This document shows positions 33,984 to 42,166 of a DNA stretch of 64,000 nt, piece after piece. The translations under genes were made by a program, and so were the position numbers. The stretch is from an uncultured Bacilli bacterium. Its GTDB lineage: Bacteria; Bacillota_I; Bacilli_A; RF39; UBA660. Below the pieces are notes generated by a model. It did not search any database, was not told the origin of the DNA, and saw only the letters and a program-made list of their open reading frames with translations. The DNA lies in the NCBI GenBank assembly GCA_910588025.1, contig CAJUQG010000001.1:1-64000 (forward strand), written 5' to 3'. How positions within the stretch are numbered: the stretch's first letter is position 1; the number at the start of each line of letters is the position of its first letter.

Positions 33984-35810
33984 ATGGGTAAAATTATAGG
34001 AATTGATTTAGGTACAACAAATAGTTGTGTCTCAGTATTAGAAGGTGGAGAACCTAAAGTTATAGTAAATGATGAGGGGGAAAGAACTACCCCAAGCGTC
34101 GTTGCTTTTAAAGGTGATGAAGAATTAGTTGGTGCTCGTGCCAAACGTCAAGCAGTTACTAATGTAAATAATACAATTGCTTCTGTTAAAAGATTAATGG
34201 GAACAAAACAAAAAGTAGATGCAAATGACAAAAAATGGACACCAGAAGAAATTTCAGCGAAAATTTTAAGCAAACTAAAAAAAGATGCCGAAAACTATTT
34301 AGGAGAAACTGTTACAGAAGCTGTTATTACCGTTCCTGCCTACTTTAATGATGCAGAACGTCAAGCTACTAAAAATGCTGGAAAAATTGCTGGACTTGAT
34401 GTAAAACGTATTATAAACGAACCAACAGCAGCAGCCTTAGCTTATGGTCTTGATAAACAAGAAAAATTACAAACTATTTTAGTATATGACCTAGGTGGAG
34501 GAACATTTGACGTATCCATTCTTGAACTTGGAGATGGATTATTTGAAGTAAAATCTACTGCTGGAAATAATAAATTAGGTGGAGATGATTTTGACCAAAA
34601 AATTATCGATTATCTAGTAGATGAATTTAAAAAACAAGAAGGAATTGATTTATCAAAAGATAAAATGGCAATGCAACGTTTAAAAGATGCAGCAGAAAAA
34701 GCCAAAAAGGATTTATCTGGTATGGCTAAAACACAAATTAGCTTACCATTTATCTCACAAAAAGATGGAAGTCCTGTTCACTTAGAACTTGAATTATCAA
34801 AAGCTAAATTTGAAGACTTATGTCGAGATTTATTTGATTCAACTCTTGAACCAGTAAGAAAAGCTCTAAAAGACGCTAAATTAAAATCTAGTGATATTAA
34901 TGAAGTAATCTTAGTTGGTGGATCAACTCGTATTCCATACATTCAAGAACTAGTTAAAAAAGAATTAGGGAAAGAGCCTCACAAAGGAGTAAACCCAGAT
35001 GAAGTAGTAGCAATGGGTGCAGCAATTCAAGGTGGAGTATTAACTGGTGAAGTAGATGACTTAGTTTTACTTGATGTAACACCATTATCACTTGGTATTG
35101 AAACACTTGGTGGTGTAATGACTGTATTAATTCCAAGAAATACAACCATTCCAACAAGTAAAAGTCAAGTATTTAGTACTGCTGCTGATAATCAACCAGC
35201 TGTAGATATTCATGTACTACAAGGGGAAAGACCAATGGCTAATGACAACAAAACATTAGGTAACTTCCAATTAATGGATATCCCACCAGCTCCAAGAGGT
35301 ATTCCTCAAATCGAAGTTAAATTTGATATTGATGCTAATGGTATCGTTCATGTTACAGCCAAAGATTTAGGAACAAATAAAGAACAAACTATTACCATTA
35401 CTTCAAATACATCTTTAAGTGATGAAGAAATTGAAAAAATGGTAAAAGATGCAGAAGCTAATAAAGATGCCGATGAAAAAAGAAAAGAAAGTGCAAACAT
35501 TAAAAATGACGCTGATTCACTAATCTTTGCAACAGAAAAAGCAATCAAAGATCTTGGCGATAAAGCAGATAAAAAAGATGTAAAAGAAGCAGAAAGCAAA
35601 ATCAAAGACTTAAAAGAAGCTTTAGAAAAAGATGATACAGAAGATATCAAGAAGAAAACAGAAAGCTTAAACGAAATTGCTATGAAACTTGCAACTAAAG
35701 TTTACGAAAATGCTGCTGCTGAACAAAAAAATCAAGAAACCAATGATGGAAAAGATGAAAAAAAAGACAGCAAAAGTGATGTAGAAGAAGCTAGTTACGA
35801 AGAGAAATAA
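33984..35810 (+). CDS. dnaK: DnaK, Hsp70 chaperone
   Basis: 608 residues. GIDLGTTNSCVSV at 5-17, YDLGGGTFDVSILE, INEPTAAALAYG, and the substrate domain VTPLSLGIETLGGVM; the C-terminus is the acidic lid ending in EEK. ATG 33984 has AAAGGTG 6 bases upstream. Part of the CIRCE operon with GrpE and DnaJ as partners. An M3 peptidase gene is placed between it and dnaJ. Confidence 0.98.
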   Translation: MGKIIGIDLGTTNSCVSVLEGGEPKVIVNDEGERTTPSVVAFKGDEELVGARAKRQAVTNVNNTIASVKRLMGTKQKVDANDKKWTPEEISAKILSKLKKDAENYLGETVTEAVITVPAYFNDAERQATKNAGKIAGLDVKRIINEPTAAALAYGLDKQEKLQTILVYDLGGGTFDVSILELGDGLFEVKSTAGNNKLGGDDFDQKIIDYLVDEFKKQEGIDLSKDKMAMQRLKDAAEKAKKDLSGMAKTQISLPFISQKDGSPVHLELELSKAKFEDLCRDLFDSTLEPVRKALKDAKLKSSDINEVILVGGSTRIPYIQELVKKELGKEPHKGVNPDEVVAMGAAIQGGVLTGEVDDLVLLDVTPLSLGIETLGGVMTVLIPRNTTIPTSKSQVFSTAADNQPAVDIHVLQGERPMANDNKTLGNFQLMDIPPAPRGIPQIEVKFDIDANGIVHVTAKDLGTNKEQTITITSNTSLSDEEIEKMVKDAEANKDADEKRKESANIKNDADSLIFATEKAIKDLGDKADKKDVKEAESKIKDLKEALEKDDTEDIKKKTESLNEIAMKLATKVYENAAAEQKNQETNDGKDEKKDSKSDVEEASYEEK

Positions 35811-35824
35811 AAATGATTAAAGTT

Positions 35825-35850
35825 CTAGGAAACTAGAGCTTTTCTCTAGT
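35825..35850 (+). other. hairpin between dnaK and the peptidase gene
   Basis: ACTAGAG (35832-35838) pairs with CTCTAGT (35844-35850) around a 5-base loop; an upstream CTAG (35825-35828) offers a competing pair. No T run follows, so it is more likely an mRNA processing or stability element than a terminator. Confidence 0.45.
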
Positions 35851-35867
35851 GAAAGAAAGGTTTTATT

Positions 35868-37664
35868 ATGTTAGAATATAGCAGTCGTAAAGAAGTACCA
35901 AAAGAGTATCAGTTTGATTTAACAGACTTTTATAAAAATAAAGAAGAATGGGAAGAAGATTTAAAGAAAACAGAATTAGAAATAGAAAAAATAAAAAGCT
36001 TTCAAGGGGTTTTAAATGATGAAAAAAAACTAGAAAGTTTTTTAAAGGACTATATTGAACTTTCTAGTAACATTATGAATTTATATGTTTATGCCATGCT
36101 AAATCATGATGTCGACTTAAATAATGATATGTATACAGCCATGCTAAACAAAATTAGTAGTTTAAATACAAACTTTGAAACAATAACATCCTTTTTTGAA
36201 CCAGAAATCGTTTCCTTAAGTGAAGAGGAGTATAAAAATTTATTTACAAAAAATGAAGCTATTTTACAATATAAGCATTTATTAGATGAAATATACGAAC
36301 AAAAAAAACACACCTTATCACAAAAGGAAGAAAAGATGCTTCGTACTTTAAGTGAAACATTTTCAAGTTATGAAAAAATGTCTGCTACTTTAATTAATTC
36401 TGATCATAATTATGGATTTATAAAGTTACCAGATGGTAATATAGTAGAAATTGCTGCAAATAATGTAGGAACTTTAAAGAAAAATAAAGATCCTAAAATC
36501 AGAAAAAAAGCAAACCGCCAATTTGGTAAAACACTCATGCAGTACCAAAATACCGAAAGTGCTTTTCTTCATAATTATATAAAAAATAGCATCAATTTAG
36601 CGAAATTAAGAAATTACGAATCACCATGGCATAAAAAACTAGAAAACATTCATATTTCAAACGAAGTCTTTGAAAATTTAAAAACAACTGCTAAACAAAG
36701 AAAAAAAGCTTGGCAAAATTACTATCGTTTAATGAAACAAGTTTTAAAATTAAAAACATTACATAATTATGACACTCTATTAGAATGGAATGACACACAA
36801 CGTTCTTATTCTATTGAAGAAGCTGAAAAAATTGTTTTAGAAGCCTTAAAACCACTTGGTAAGGATTATGGAGAAAAATTAAAAGAAGTATTTGATTCTC
36901 ATCACATTGACTATTGCGGTTATAAAGGAAAAATAAATGGGGGATATAGTTGTTCTACATTTACGAAAACCCGAATTGTTATAAGCTTCAAAGAAAAGTT
37001 TAGTGACATTTTAACCATTGCTCACGAAGTTGGGCACAATGTCCATCATCAATTTATAAATGACGCGAATCCTTTATGGTATCGTTATACTTCTACTTTT
37101 GTGGCAGAAGTAGCATCTTTAACTAACGAATTTTTGGTAAATAACTATATTGCTCAAAACGGACATACCAAACAAGAAAAATTACTAGGAATTGAACATA
37201 CATTAAAAACATTCCAAAATAATTTCTTCGGAACAATTCGTGAAGGAGAATTAGAACAAATTATGTATAAGTATGTGGAAAATGGCAATACCCTTACCGC
37301 TAATTACTTAAATGAATTAGTTGAAACTTCTCTAAAAGAATATCAAGGTAATATCATAAAAGATGATGGTTATTCTAAATTAAGTTGGGTAACCAGAAGC
37401 CATTATTACCTGAATTTCTATATGTTTAGTTATGCTATTTGTGTTGTAATTGCTGCAATGCTTGCTGATAAAATTCTAAAACAAGAAGAAGGTATTTTAG
37501 AACAATACAAAGATTTCTTAAAATGTGGTTCAGATATGTATCCAGAAGAAATTTATGAAAAACTAGGTATAAATTTAAAAGATCCTTACGTTTTTCAAAC
37601 TGGTGTAGATTTTTTTGAATCGCAAATAAAACTTTATGAAACAATCCTAAAAGAAGGTGTATAA
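35868..37664 (+). CDS. pepF: oligoendopeptidase F-type M3 metallopeptidase
   Basis: 598-residue cytosolic zinc peptidase cutting short peptides. HEVGH at about 386-390 in TIAHEVGHNVHHQF, with a downstream Glu in FVAEVASLTNEF as third ligand. The N-terminal helical M3 domain begins PKEYQFDLTDFYKNKEEWE. It lies 57 bases after dnaK and 2 bases before dnaJ, so it probably shares the heat-shock transcript; GAAAGAAAGG precedes the start. This position is not that of Bacillus pepF. Confidence 0.94.
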   Translation: MLEYSSRKEVPKEYQFDLTDFYKNKEEWEEDLKKTELEIEKIKSFQGVLNDEKKLESFLKDYIELSSNIMNLYVYAMLNHDVDLNNDMYTAMLNKISSLNTNFETITSFFEPEIVSLSEEEYKNLFTKNEAILQYKHLLDEIYEQKKHTLSQKEEKMLRTLSETFSSYEKMSATLINSDHNYGFIKLPDGNIVEIAANNVGTLKKNKDPKIRKKANRQFGKTLMQYQNTESAFLHNYIKNSINLAKLRNYESPWHKKLENIHISNEVFENLKTTAKQRKKAWQNYYRLMKQVLKLKTLHNYDTLLEWNDTQRSYSIEEAEKIVLEALKPLGKDYGEKLKEVFDSHHIDYCGYKGKINGGYSCSTFTKTRIVISFKEKFSDILTIAHEVGHNVHHQFINDANPLWYRYTSTFVAEVASLTNEFLVNNYIAQNGHTKQEKLLGIEHTLKTFQNNFFGTIREGELEQIMYKYVENGNTLTANYLNELVETSLKEYQGNIIKDDGYSKLSWVTRSHYYLNFYMFSYAICVVIAAMLADKILKQEEGILEQYKDFLKCGSDMYPEEIYEKLGINLKDPYVFQTGVDFFESQIKLYETILKEGV

Positions 37665-37666
37665 AA

Positions 37667-38785
37667 ATGAATAAAAAAGATTATTATGAAGTCTTAGGTC
37701 TTCAAAAAGGCGCAAGCGATGAAGAGATAAAACGTGCTTTTCGTCGCCTTGCCAAACAATATCATCCTGATGTAAATAAAGAACCAGGTGCCGAAGAAAA
37801 ATTTAAAGAAATAGGAGAAGCATATTCTGTCTTATCAGACCCCGATAAGAAACGCCAATACGATCAATTTGGTCATGCCGCTTTTCAAAACGGTGGCTCT
37901 GGCGGCTTTGGTGGATTTAGTACAGAAGATTTTGACTTCTCAAGCATTTTTGATGATCTATTCGGAGGAGGATTCGGCGGATTTTCATCCTTTGGTGGAG
38001 CAAGAGGTAGAAGTGCTTCTCGTCCTCAAAAAGGTCGCGATCGTTTAATTAATGTCGATTTAACTTTTGAAGAAGCAATCAAAGGTTGTAAAAAAGAAAT
38101 TGCTTTAGAATTAGATGATGAATGCGATGAATGTGACGGAAAAGGGGGATTCGGCGAAACGACATGTTCTACCTGTAATGGTCGTGGAAGAGTAATCGAA
38201 GAACAACGAAGCTTTCTAGGAATATTCCAAACAGAAACGACATGTTCTACCTGTAATGGTCGTGGAAAAACTTATGAGCGCAAATGTAATCATTGTAAAG
38301 GCACTGGACATATTCGTACCAAAAAGAAAATCGAAATTAATATTCCAGAAGGTGTTGATACCGGCCATCAACTAAAAATTAGTGGAAAAGGAGAAGCCGG
38401 GTATAACGGTGGACCAAATGGAGATATCTATTTTGAATTTAAGGTTAAGAAAAGTCCTATTTTTGAACGAGATGGAATAGACCTATACCTAACTGTCCCA
38501 ATTACCATTACTGATGCCATTTTAGGATGTAAAAAAGAAATTCCTACGATTGATGGCAATGTCTATCTAGAAATTAAAGCTGGAACCCAAAACGGTAATA
38601 AATTAAAACTAAAAGGTAAAGGTGTAAAAGGAGTCAACTCTTTACGTAAAGGTGACATGTATGTAATCATTAATGTAATAATTCCAACCAAGCTTTCAAA
38701 AGAACAAAAAAAATTAATTGAAAGTTTAAAAGACACTAATTTAGAAAATGAAAGTGAAATAAAAAAATTCAATCAATATGTGTAA
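37667..38785 (+). CDS. dnaJ: DnaJ, Hsp40 co-chaperone
   Basis: 372 residues. J domain with HPD at 33-35, Gly/Phe-rich segment to about 115, four zinc-centre repeats CDECDGKG, CSTCNGRG, CSTCNGRG, CNHCKGTG, then the two C-terminal beta domains. It stimulates DnaK ATPase. Repeats 2 and 3 are encoded by an identical 34-base stretch (38156-38189 and 38233-38266), suggesting recent internal conversion. A terminator overlaps its stop. Confidence 0.97.
   Translation: MNKKDYYEVLGLQKGASDEEIKRAFRRLAKQYHPDVNKEPGAEEKFKEIGEAYSVLSDPDKKRQYDQFGHAAFQNGGSGGFGGFSTEDFDFSSIFDDLFGGGFGGFSSFGGARGRSASRPQKGRDRLINVDLTFEEAIKGCKKEIALELDDECDECDGKGGFGETTCSTCNGRGRVIEEQRSFLGIFQTETTCSTCNGRGKTYERKCNHCKGTGHIRTKKKIEINIPEGVDTGHQLKISGKGEAGYNGGPNGDIYFEFKVKKSPIFERDGIDLYLTVPITITDAILGCKKEIPTIDGNVYLEIKAGTQNGNKLKLKGKGVKGVNSLRKGDMYVIINVIIPTKLSKEQKKLIESLKDTNLENESEIKKFNQYV
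38156..38266 (+). repeat. 34-bp direct repeat inside dnaJ
   Basis: The same 34 bases, coding for TTCSTCNGRG-type zinc repeat residues, occur at 38156-38189 and 38233-38266, 77 bases apart and in frame. Confidence 0.85.
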
Positions 38786-38810
38786 AGTAAGTAAGATACT
38801 TACTTTTTTT
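38784..38810 (+). terminator. terminator of the hrcA-dnaJ operon
   Basis: AAAGTAAGTA (38784-38793) pairs with TACTTACTTT (38797-38806), then T to 38810. It overlaps the dnaJ stop codon. Confidence 0.82.
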
Positions 38811-38820
38811 CTGGTTTTAT

Positions 38821-38849
38821 TTGACAAAAAACTCACTGCGTCCTATACT
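38821..38849 (+). promoter_or_regulatory. sigma-A promoter
   Basis: TTGACA at 38821-38826 and TATACT at 38844-38849, spacer 17, before the surface protein at 38874. Confidence 0.8.
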
Positions 38850-38873
38850 TAAAATAATAAGGATGGAATCACA

Positions 38874-40106
38874 ATGTTAAATAAATATAAAATAGCTCTT
38901 ACAATTATCATTATCTTAGTTGCATGTACCATTACCATTGGAATAGGTTATCTATATTTTGAAAAAATAGAACCAACCACTGATCATGCAACCGTCTTTG
39001 TAGATGGAGATTTATCATTTAATTTTATCAATGGTCAAATCATTGACACGTCCTTAACAAATGAATATTCCTTTTCTATCACAAATACTTCTAGCGTTTC
39101 CTATTATTATAATTTAGCTTTAGAAAACATTCAAACTACCGACGGCATTAATTTTGAATTACAAAGTGATCGGGAAGGATTCCAAACCATTTCTAAAAAA
39201 CTAACAAATGGGTCTTATACCTATTCAGGAACCATTAAAATAAATGGCAATGAAACACATAGCTACACCTTTCTTCTTTATAATCCAGAAAATACCCCCA
39301 TCAACGGAAAATTAAGCGTTGAATTAGAAAAAGATATGAATACCTTAGCAAATGTCGTCCTAAAAAATAATATAATTAACGAAAAAACCAAAACACCTCT
39401 TGGGGAAATAGCAAAAGAAGAAGAAGGACTAATCGAAAACTCAGATGATATCGGCACCAGTTACTATTTTCGTGGCAATGTCACAAACAATTATGTCTCA
39501 TTTGCCAACTTAATATGGCGAATTGTAAAAATAAATGGCGATGGAAGTGTCAAATTAGTTTTAGACGATTTAATCAATAATAATACTCAATTCTACAAAG
39601 ATCAATTTGATTTAACCTTTCCAACATCTAGTATCTACGAATCTTTAAATGCTTGGTACAATACTAACTTAAAAGAGTTTGATAATTTAATCGCTAATCA
39701 TCGCTTTTGTACAGATGCAACCAATGGCGAAAATGGTTTTTCTTCACTTACCCGCATTTATATTAACAAAGATCCCATTTTTCAATGTCTAGGAACAACA
39801 AACAGTGCCAAAATTGGACTTCTTACTGCTGACGAAATTTCGTTTGCTGGGGCCAATAACAAAGCTCAAAATGATTTATATTACTTATACAATGAAAATA
39901 TCAAAAGTGGTTGGTGGACTATGAGTCCTGCCAAAAATAACGATGGAACAATTAGTTATATAGAAATTCAGAAAAATGGGCAAATGAATAGTGGAACCAA
40001 TGGATTCTTATTCCGTGGCGTTCGACCAGTAATCAATTTAATCAAAAAAGCTACAGTAACCGGAAATGGTTCCAAAGAAAATCCTTATGTAGTAAATATG
40101 CTGTAA
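38874..40106 (+). CDS. membrane-anchored surface protein, DUF6273-like C-terminus
   Basis: 410 residues. Membrane anchor at about 7-29, then a beta-rich stretch (SFNFINGQIID...YSFSITNTSSVSYYYNLALENI) like a bacterial Ig-type or camelysin-like domain, and from about 200 a domain with SFANLIWRIVKINGDGSVKLVLDD, WYNTNL, GLLTADEISFAG, WWTMSPAKNNDG and FRGVRPVINL. This last set is typical of the DUF6273 surface proteins of gut Firmicutes. Own promoter and terminator, so a single unit. Role unknown; probably exposed on the cell surface. Confidence 0.75.
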   Translation: MLNKYKIALTIIIILVACTITIGIGYLYFEKIEPTTDHATVFVDGDLSFNFINGQIIDTSLTNEYSFSITNTSSVSYYYNLALENIQTTDGINFELQSDREGFQTISKKLTNGSYTYSGTIKINGNETHSYTFLLYNPENTPINGKLSVELEKDMNTLANVVLKNNIINEKTKTPLGEIAKEEEGLIENSDDIGTSYYFRGNVTNNYVSFANLIWRIVKINGDGSVKLVLDDLINNNTQFYKDQFDLTFPTSSIYESLNAWYNTNLKEFDNLIANHRFCTDATNGENGFSSLTRIYINKDPIFQCLGTTNSAKIGLLTADEISFAGANNKAQNDLYYLYNENIKSGWWTMSPAKNNDGTISYIEIQKNGQMNSGTNGFLFRGVRPVINLIKKATVTGNGSKENPYVVNML

Positions 40107-40134
40107 AGAACAAAAATAATTGTTCTTTTTCTTT
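40105..40134 (+). terminator. terminator after the surface protein gene
   Basis: AAAGAACAA (40105-40113) pairs with TTGTTCTTT (40120-40128), T run to 40130. Confidence 0.8.
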
Positions 40135-40152
40135 ACACTTGACATATGTAAA
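40132..40152 (+). promoter_or_regulatory. TTTACA/TGTAAA palindrome around TTGACA
   Basis: TTTACA (40132-40137) and TGTAAA (40147-40152) flank CTTGACATA; TTGACA (40139-40144) may be a -35 box, though no good -10 is correctly spaced. A near-identical arrangement lies before the HTH gene at 59966. Confidence 0.4.
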
Positions 40153-40213
40153 ATGGTAAAATAAATGTATCGTTTTTGCGAAATATGTTAAAATAAAAAC
40201 AGGAGTGACGACT

Positions 40214-40756
40214 ATGATCCATTTCTTTGAAGATATCTTAGCTTTTTTAAAAACATTATCTTTTATTGATTACATACTTTACTTTGCCATTTTAGTATTA
40301 ATTATTCTTATCATATCACTAATTTATATTTTAAGAATGAATGATGAAGATTTTGAAAATCCCAGCGAAACAAAAGACTTTGATTCTCCAAAAAAAGAAG
40401 AAAATAGAAATACACTTCAGGAGCAAAATGATTTCATTGATTTACGACAAATCGTTAATACCATTGATGAAAAACCAACCCCTGTTATAGATATGACGGC
40501 TTTTGAAGCAGAACAAGAAGAAAAAGCTATTATTAGTTACGATGAATTAATTTCCAATACCAAAAGTCATCCTATTAATTATGATACAGAAGAATTAGTA
40601 GATGATACAATTAAAGTTAAAAAAATAAATCTCGAAAATTTAACCAATTTAGAAATTACTGAAGAACCTCCAAGAATCGAAGTAAAACTATTTACCTATG
40701 ATCATGAAGAAGCTTTTTTACAAACGTTAAAACAATTAAATGAACTTTTAAATTAG
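40214..40756 (+). CDS. single-pass membrane protein with long acidic cytoplasmic tail
   Basis: 180 residues. One strong transmembrane segment at about 17-42 (YILYFAILVLIILIISLIYIL), then an acidic, low-complexity region and a C-terminal segment with a conserved-looking helix (EEAFLQTLKQLNELLN). ATG 40214 has AGGAG 8 bases upstream. Position between a surface protein and mtaB gives no clue. The topology resembles small division or scaffold proteins, but that is only a resemblance. Confidence 0.6.
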   Translation: MIHFFEDILAFLKTLSFIDYILYFAILVLIILIISLIYILRMNDEDFENPSETKDFDSPKKEENRNTLQEQNDFIDLRQIVNTIDEKPTPVIDMTAFEAEQEEKAIISYDELISNTKSHPINYDTEELVDDTIKVKKINLENLTNLEITEEPPRIEVKLFTYDHEEAFLQTLKQLNELLN

Positions 40757-40780
40757 ACTTTAAAACTGTCTAATTTTTTT
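40750..40780 (+). terminator. terminator before mtaB
   Basis: AAATTAGAC (40750-40758) pairs with GTCTAATTT (40768-40776), T run to 40780; it overlaps the end of the preceding gene. Confidence 0.8.
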
Positions 40781-40813
40781 ATATAATATAGGTCAGAAAA
40801 AGAGGGGATTCTT

Positions 40814-42100
40814 ATGACATTCCACATCATTACATTAGGTTGTAAGGTTAATACTTACGAAAGTGAAATTATGAGAGAATTGTTAGAAAATGCTGGCTAT
40901 CTTTATCAAGATAATTTAGATACAGATATTATTATTATTAATACTTGTAGTGTGACCGATATGGCGGATAAAAAATCGCAAAAAACGGTTCGGCGAATCA
41001 AAAGGGACAGAAAAAATGTCATTTTAGTGGTCGCTGGATGTAGTAGTGAAAATAAAAAAGAACTTTATCAATCCTTTGACATTGATATCCTACTTGGTAA
41101 TAAAGATAAAAGTAACATTGTATCTTTAATAGAACAATACTTAAAAAATCAACAACCTATTACTCAATTTTATTACACTCGTAATTTACCTTTTGAAGAC
41201 ATGACCATAAATCGATTTAAATCCCATACACGAGCATTTTTAAAAATTCAAGATGGTTGTAATAACTTTTGTAGTTATTGTATTATCCCATATGTAAGAG
41301 GAACAATTCGCCATAAATCTATGTCAAAAGCTTTGGAAGAAACAAAAACATTAGTAAAAAATGGACATAGTGAAATTGTTTTAACCGGAATTCATACAGG
41401 TTCCTATGGAAATGATGAATATGATTTAACTGATTTAATTCATGAAATGAGTAAAATAGAAGACTTAAAACGCATTCGCATATCTTCTATTGAAATAACT
41501 GAACTAAATGATAAATTTTTAAACGAATTACAAAAGAATCCCAAAATATGCAACCATTTACATATTCCCCTTCAAGCTGGTAGTAATTTTATTTTAAACA
41601 AAATGAATCGCAAATACGATCTGGCTTATTTTGAAGAAAAATTAAATCAAATAAGAACGATTCGCCGAAATATTAGTATTACTACCGATATCATTGTTGG
41701 TCATCCCTACGAAACCGATAATTTATTTGAAGAAACATTAAAAAATGCCCAAAAATTTCGATTTAGTAAAATTCACGCCTTTCCATATTCCAAAAGAAAT
41801 GGAACATTAGCAGCACAAATGGATGGTCAAGTCGCACCAGAAGAAAAAAAGAAAAGAAATCGTCAATTAGTAAATCTTTCGAATTATTTAGAACAAGAAT
41901 ATGCAAAATCGTTCCTAAATCAAACGGTAGAGGTGTTAATTGAAGAAGTAAAAAATGATTATGTAATAGGTCATACTGATAATTATTTAAAGATTAAAAT
42001 AGAAGAAAATTTACTTCCAAATCATTATTATCAAGTAAAATTAATTGCCATGAAAGAAGATATGATCCTTGGCATTTTAACAGAAAATCAGGAAATATAA
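40814..42100 (+). CDS. mtaB: MtaB, tRNA t6A37 methylthiotransferase
   Basis: 428-residue radical-SAM enzyme converting t6A37 to ms2t6A37. N-terminal UPF0004 domain with Cys residues in LGCKVNTYES, NTCSVTDMADKKS and VVAGCSSE; the radical-SAM site is CNNFCSYCIIPYVRG near 152-166; a C-terminal TRAM domain. LGCKVNTYESE is the MtaB (not MiaB or RimO) signature. Same relative place as Bacillus yqeV, after dnaJ. AGGGG precedes the start. Confidence 0.95.
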   Translation: MTFHIITLGCKVNTYESEIMRELLENAGYLYQDNLDTDIIIINTCSVTDMADKKSQKTVRRIKRDRKNVILVVAGCSSENKKELYQSFDIDILLGNKDKSNIVSLIEQYLKNQQPITQFYYTRNLPFEDMTINRFKSHTRAFLKIQDGCNNFCSYCIIPYVRGTIRHKSMSKALEETKTLVKNGHSEIVLTGIHTGSYGNDEYDLTDLIHEMSKIEDLKRIRISSIEITELNDKFLNELQKNPKICNHLHIPLQAGSNFILNKMNRKYDLAYFEEKLNQIRTIRRNISITTDIIVGHPYETDNLFEETLKNAQKFRFSKIHAFPYSKRNGTLAAQMDGQVAPEEKKKRNRQLVNLSNYLEQEYAKSFLNQTVEVLIEEVKNDYVIGHTDNYLKIKIEENLLPNHYYQVKLIAMKEDMILGILTENQEI

Positions 42101-42118
42101 AAAACTTCTTGATTTTTT
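42087..42118 (+). terminator. terminator of mtaB
   Basis: AATCAGGAA (42087-42095) pairs with TTCTTGATT (42106-42114) with one mismatch, then T to 42118. It overlaps the mtaB stop. Confidence 0.72.
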
Positions 42119-42166
42119 AAACGTTATAAAATATAATAATTTCGCATTTTTTAAAGGGGAATTTCT

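Noticed and set aside
35348..35650. Opposite-strand open frame in dnaK
   Set aside because: It mirrors the codon pattern of dnaK, has no ribosome site, and its product is Ser/Phe-rich as antisense frames are. Other antisense frames in the window were left out for the same reason.
38156..38266. CRISPR-like repeats
   Set aside because: Only two copies, in frame in dnaJ and coding for zinc modules.
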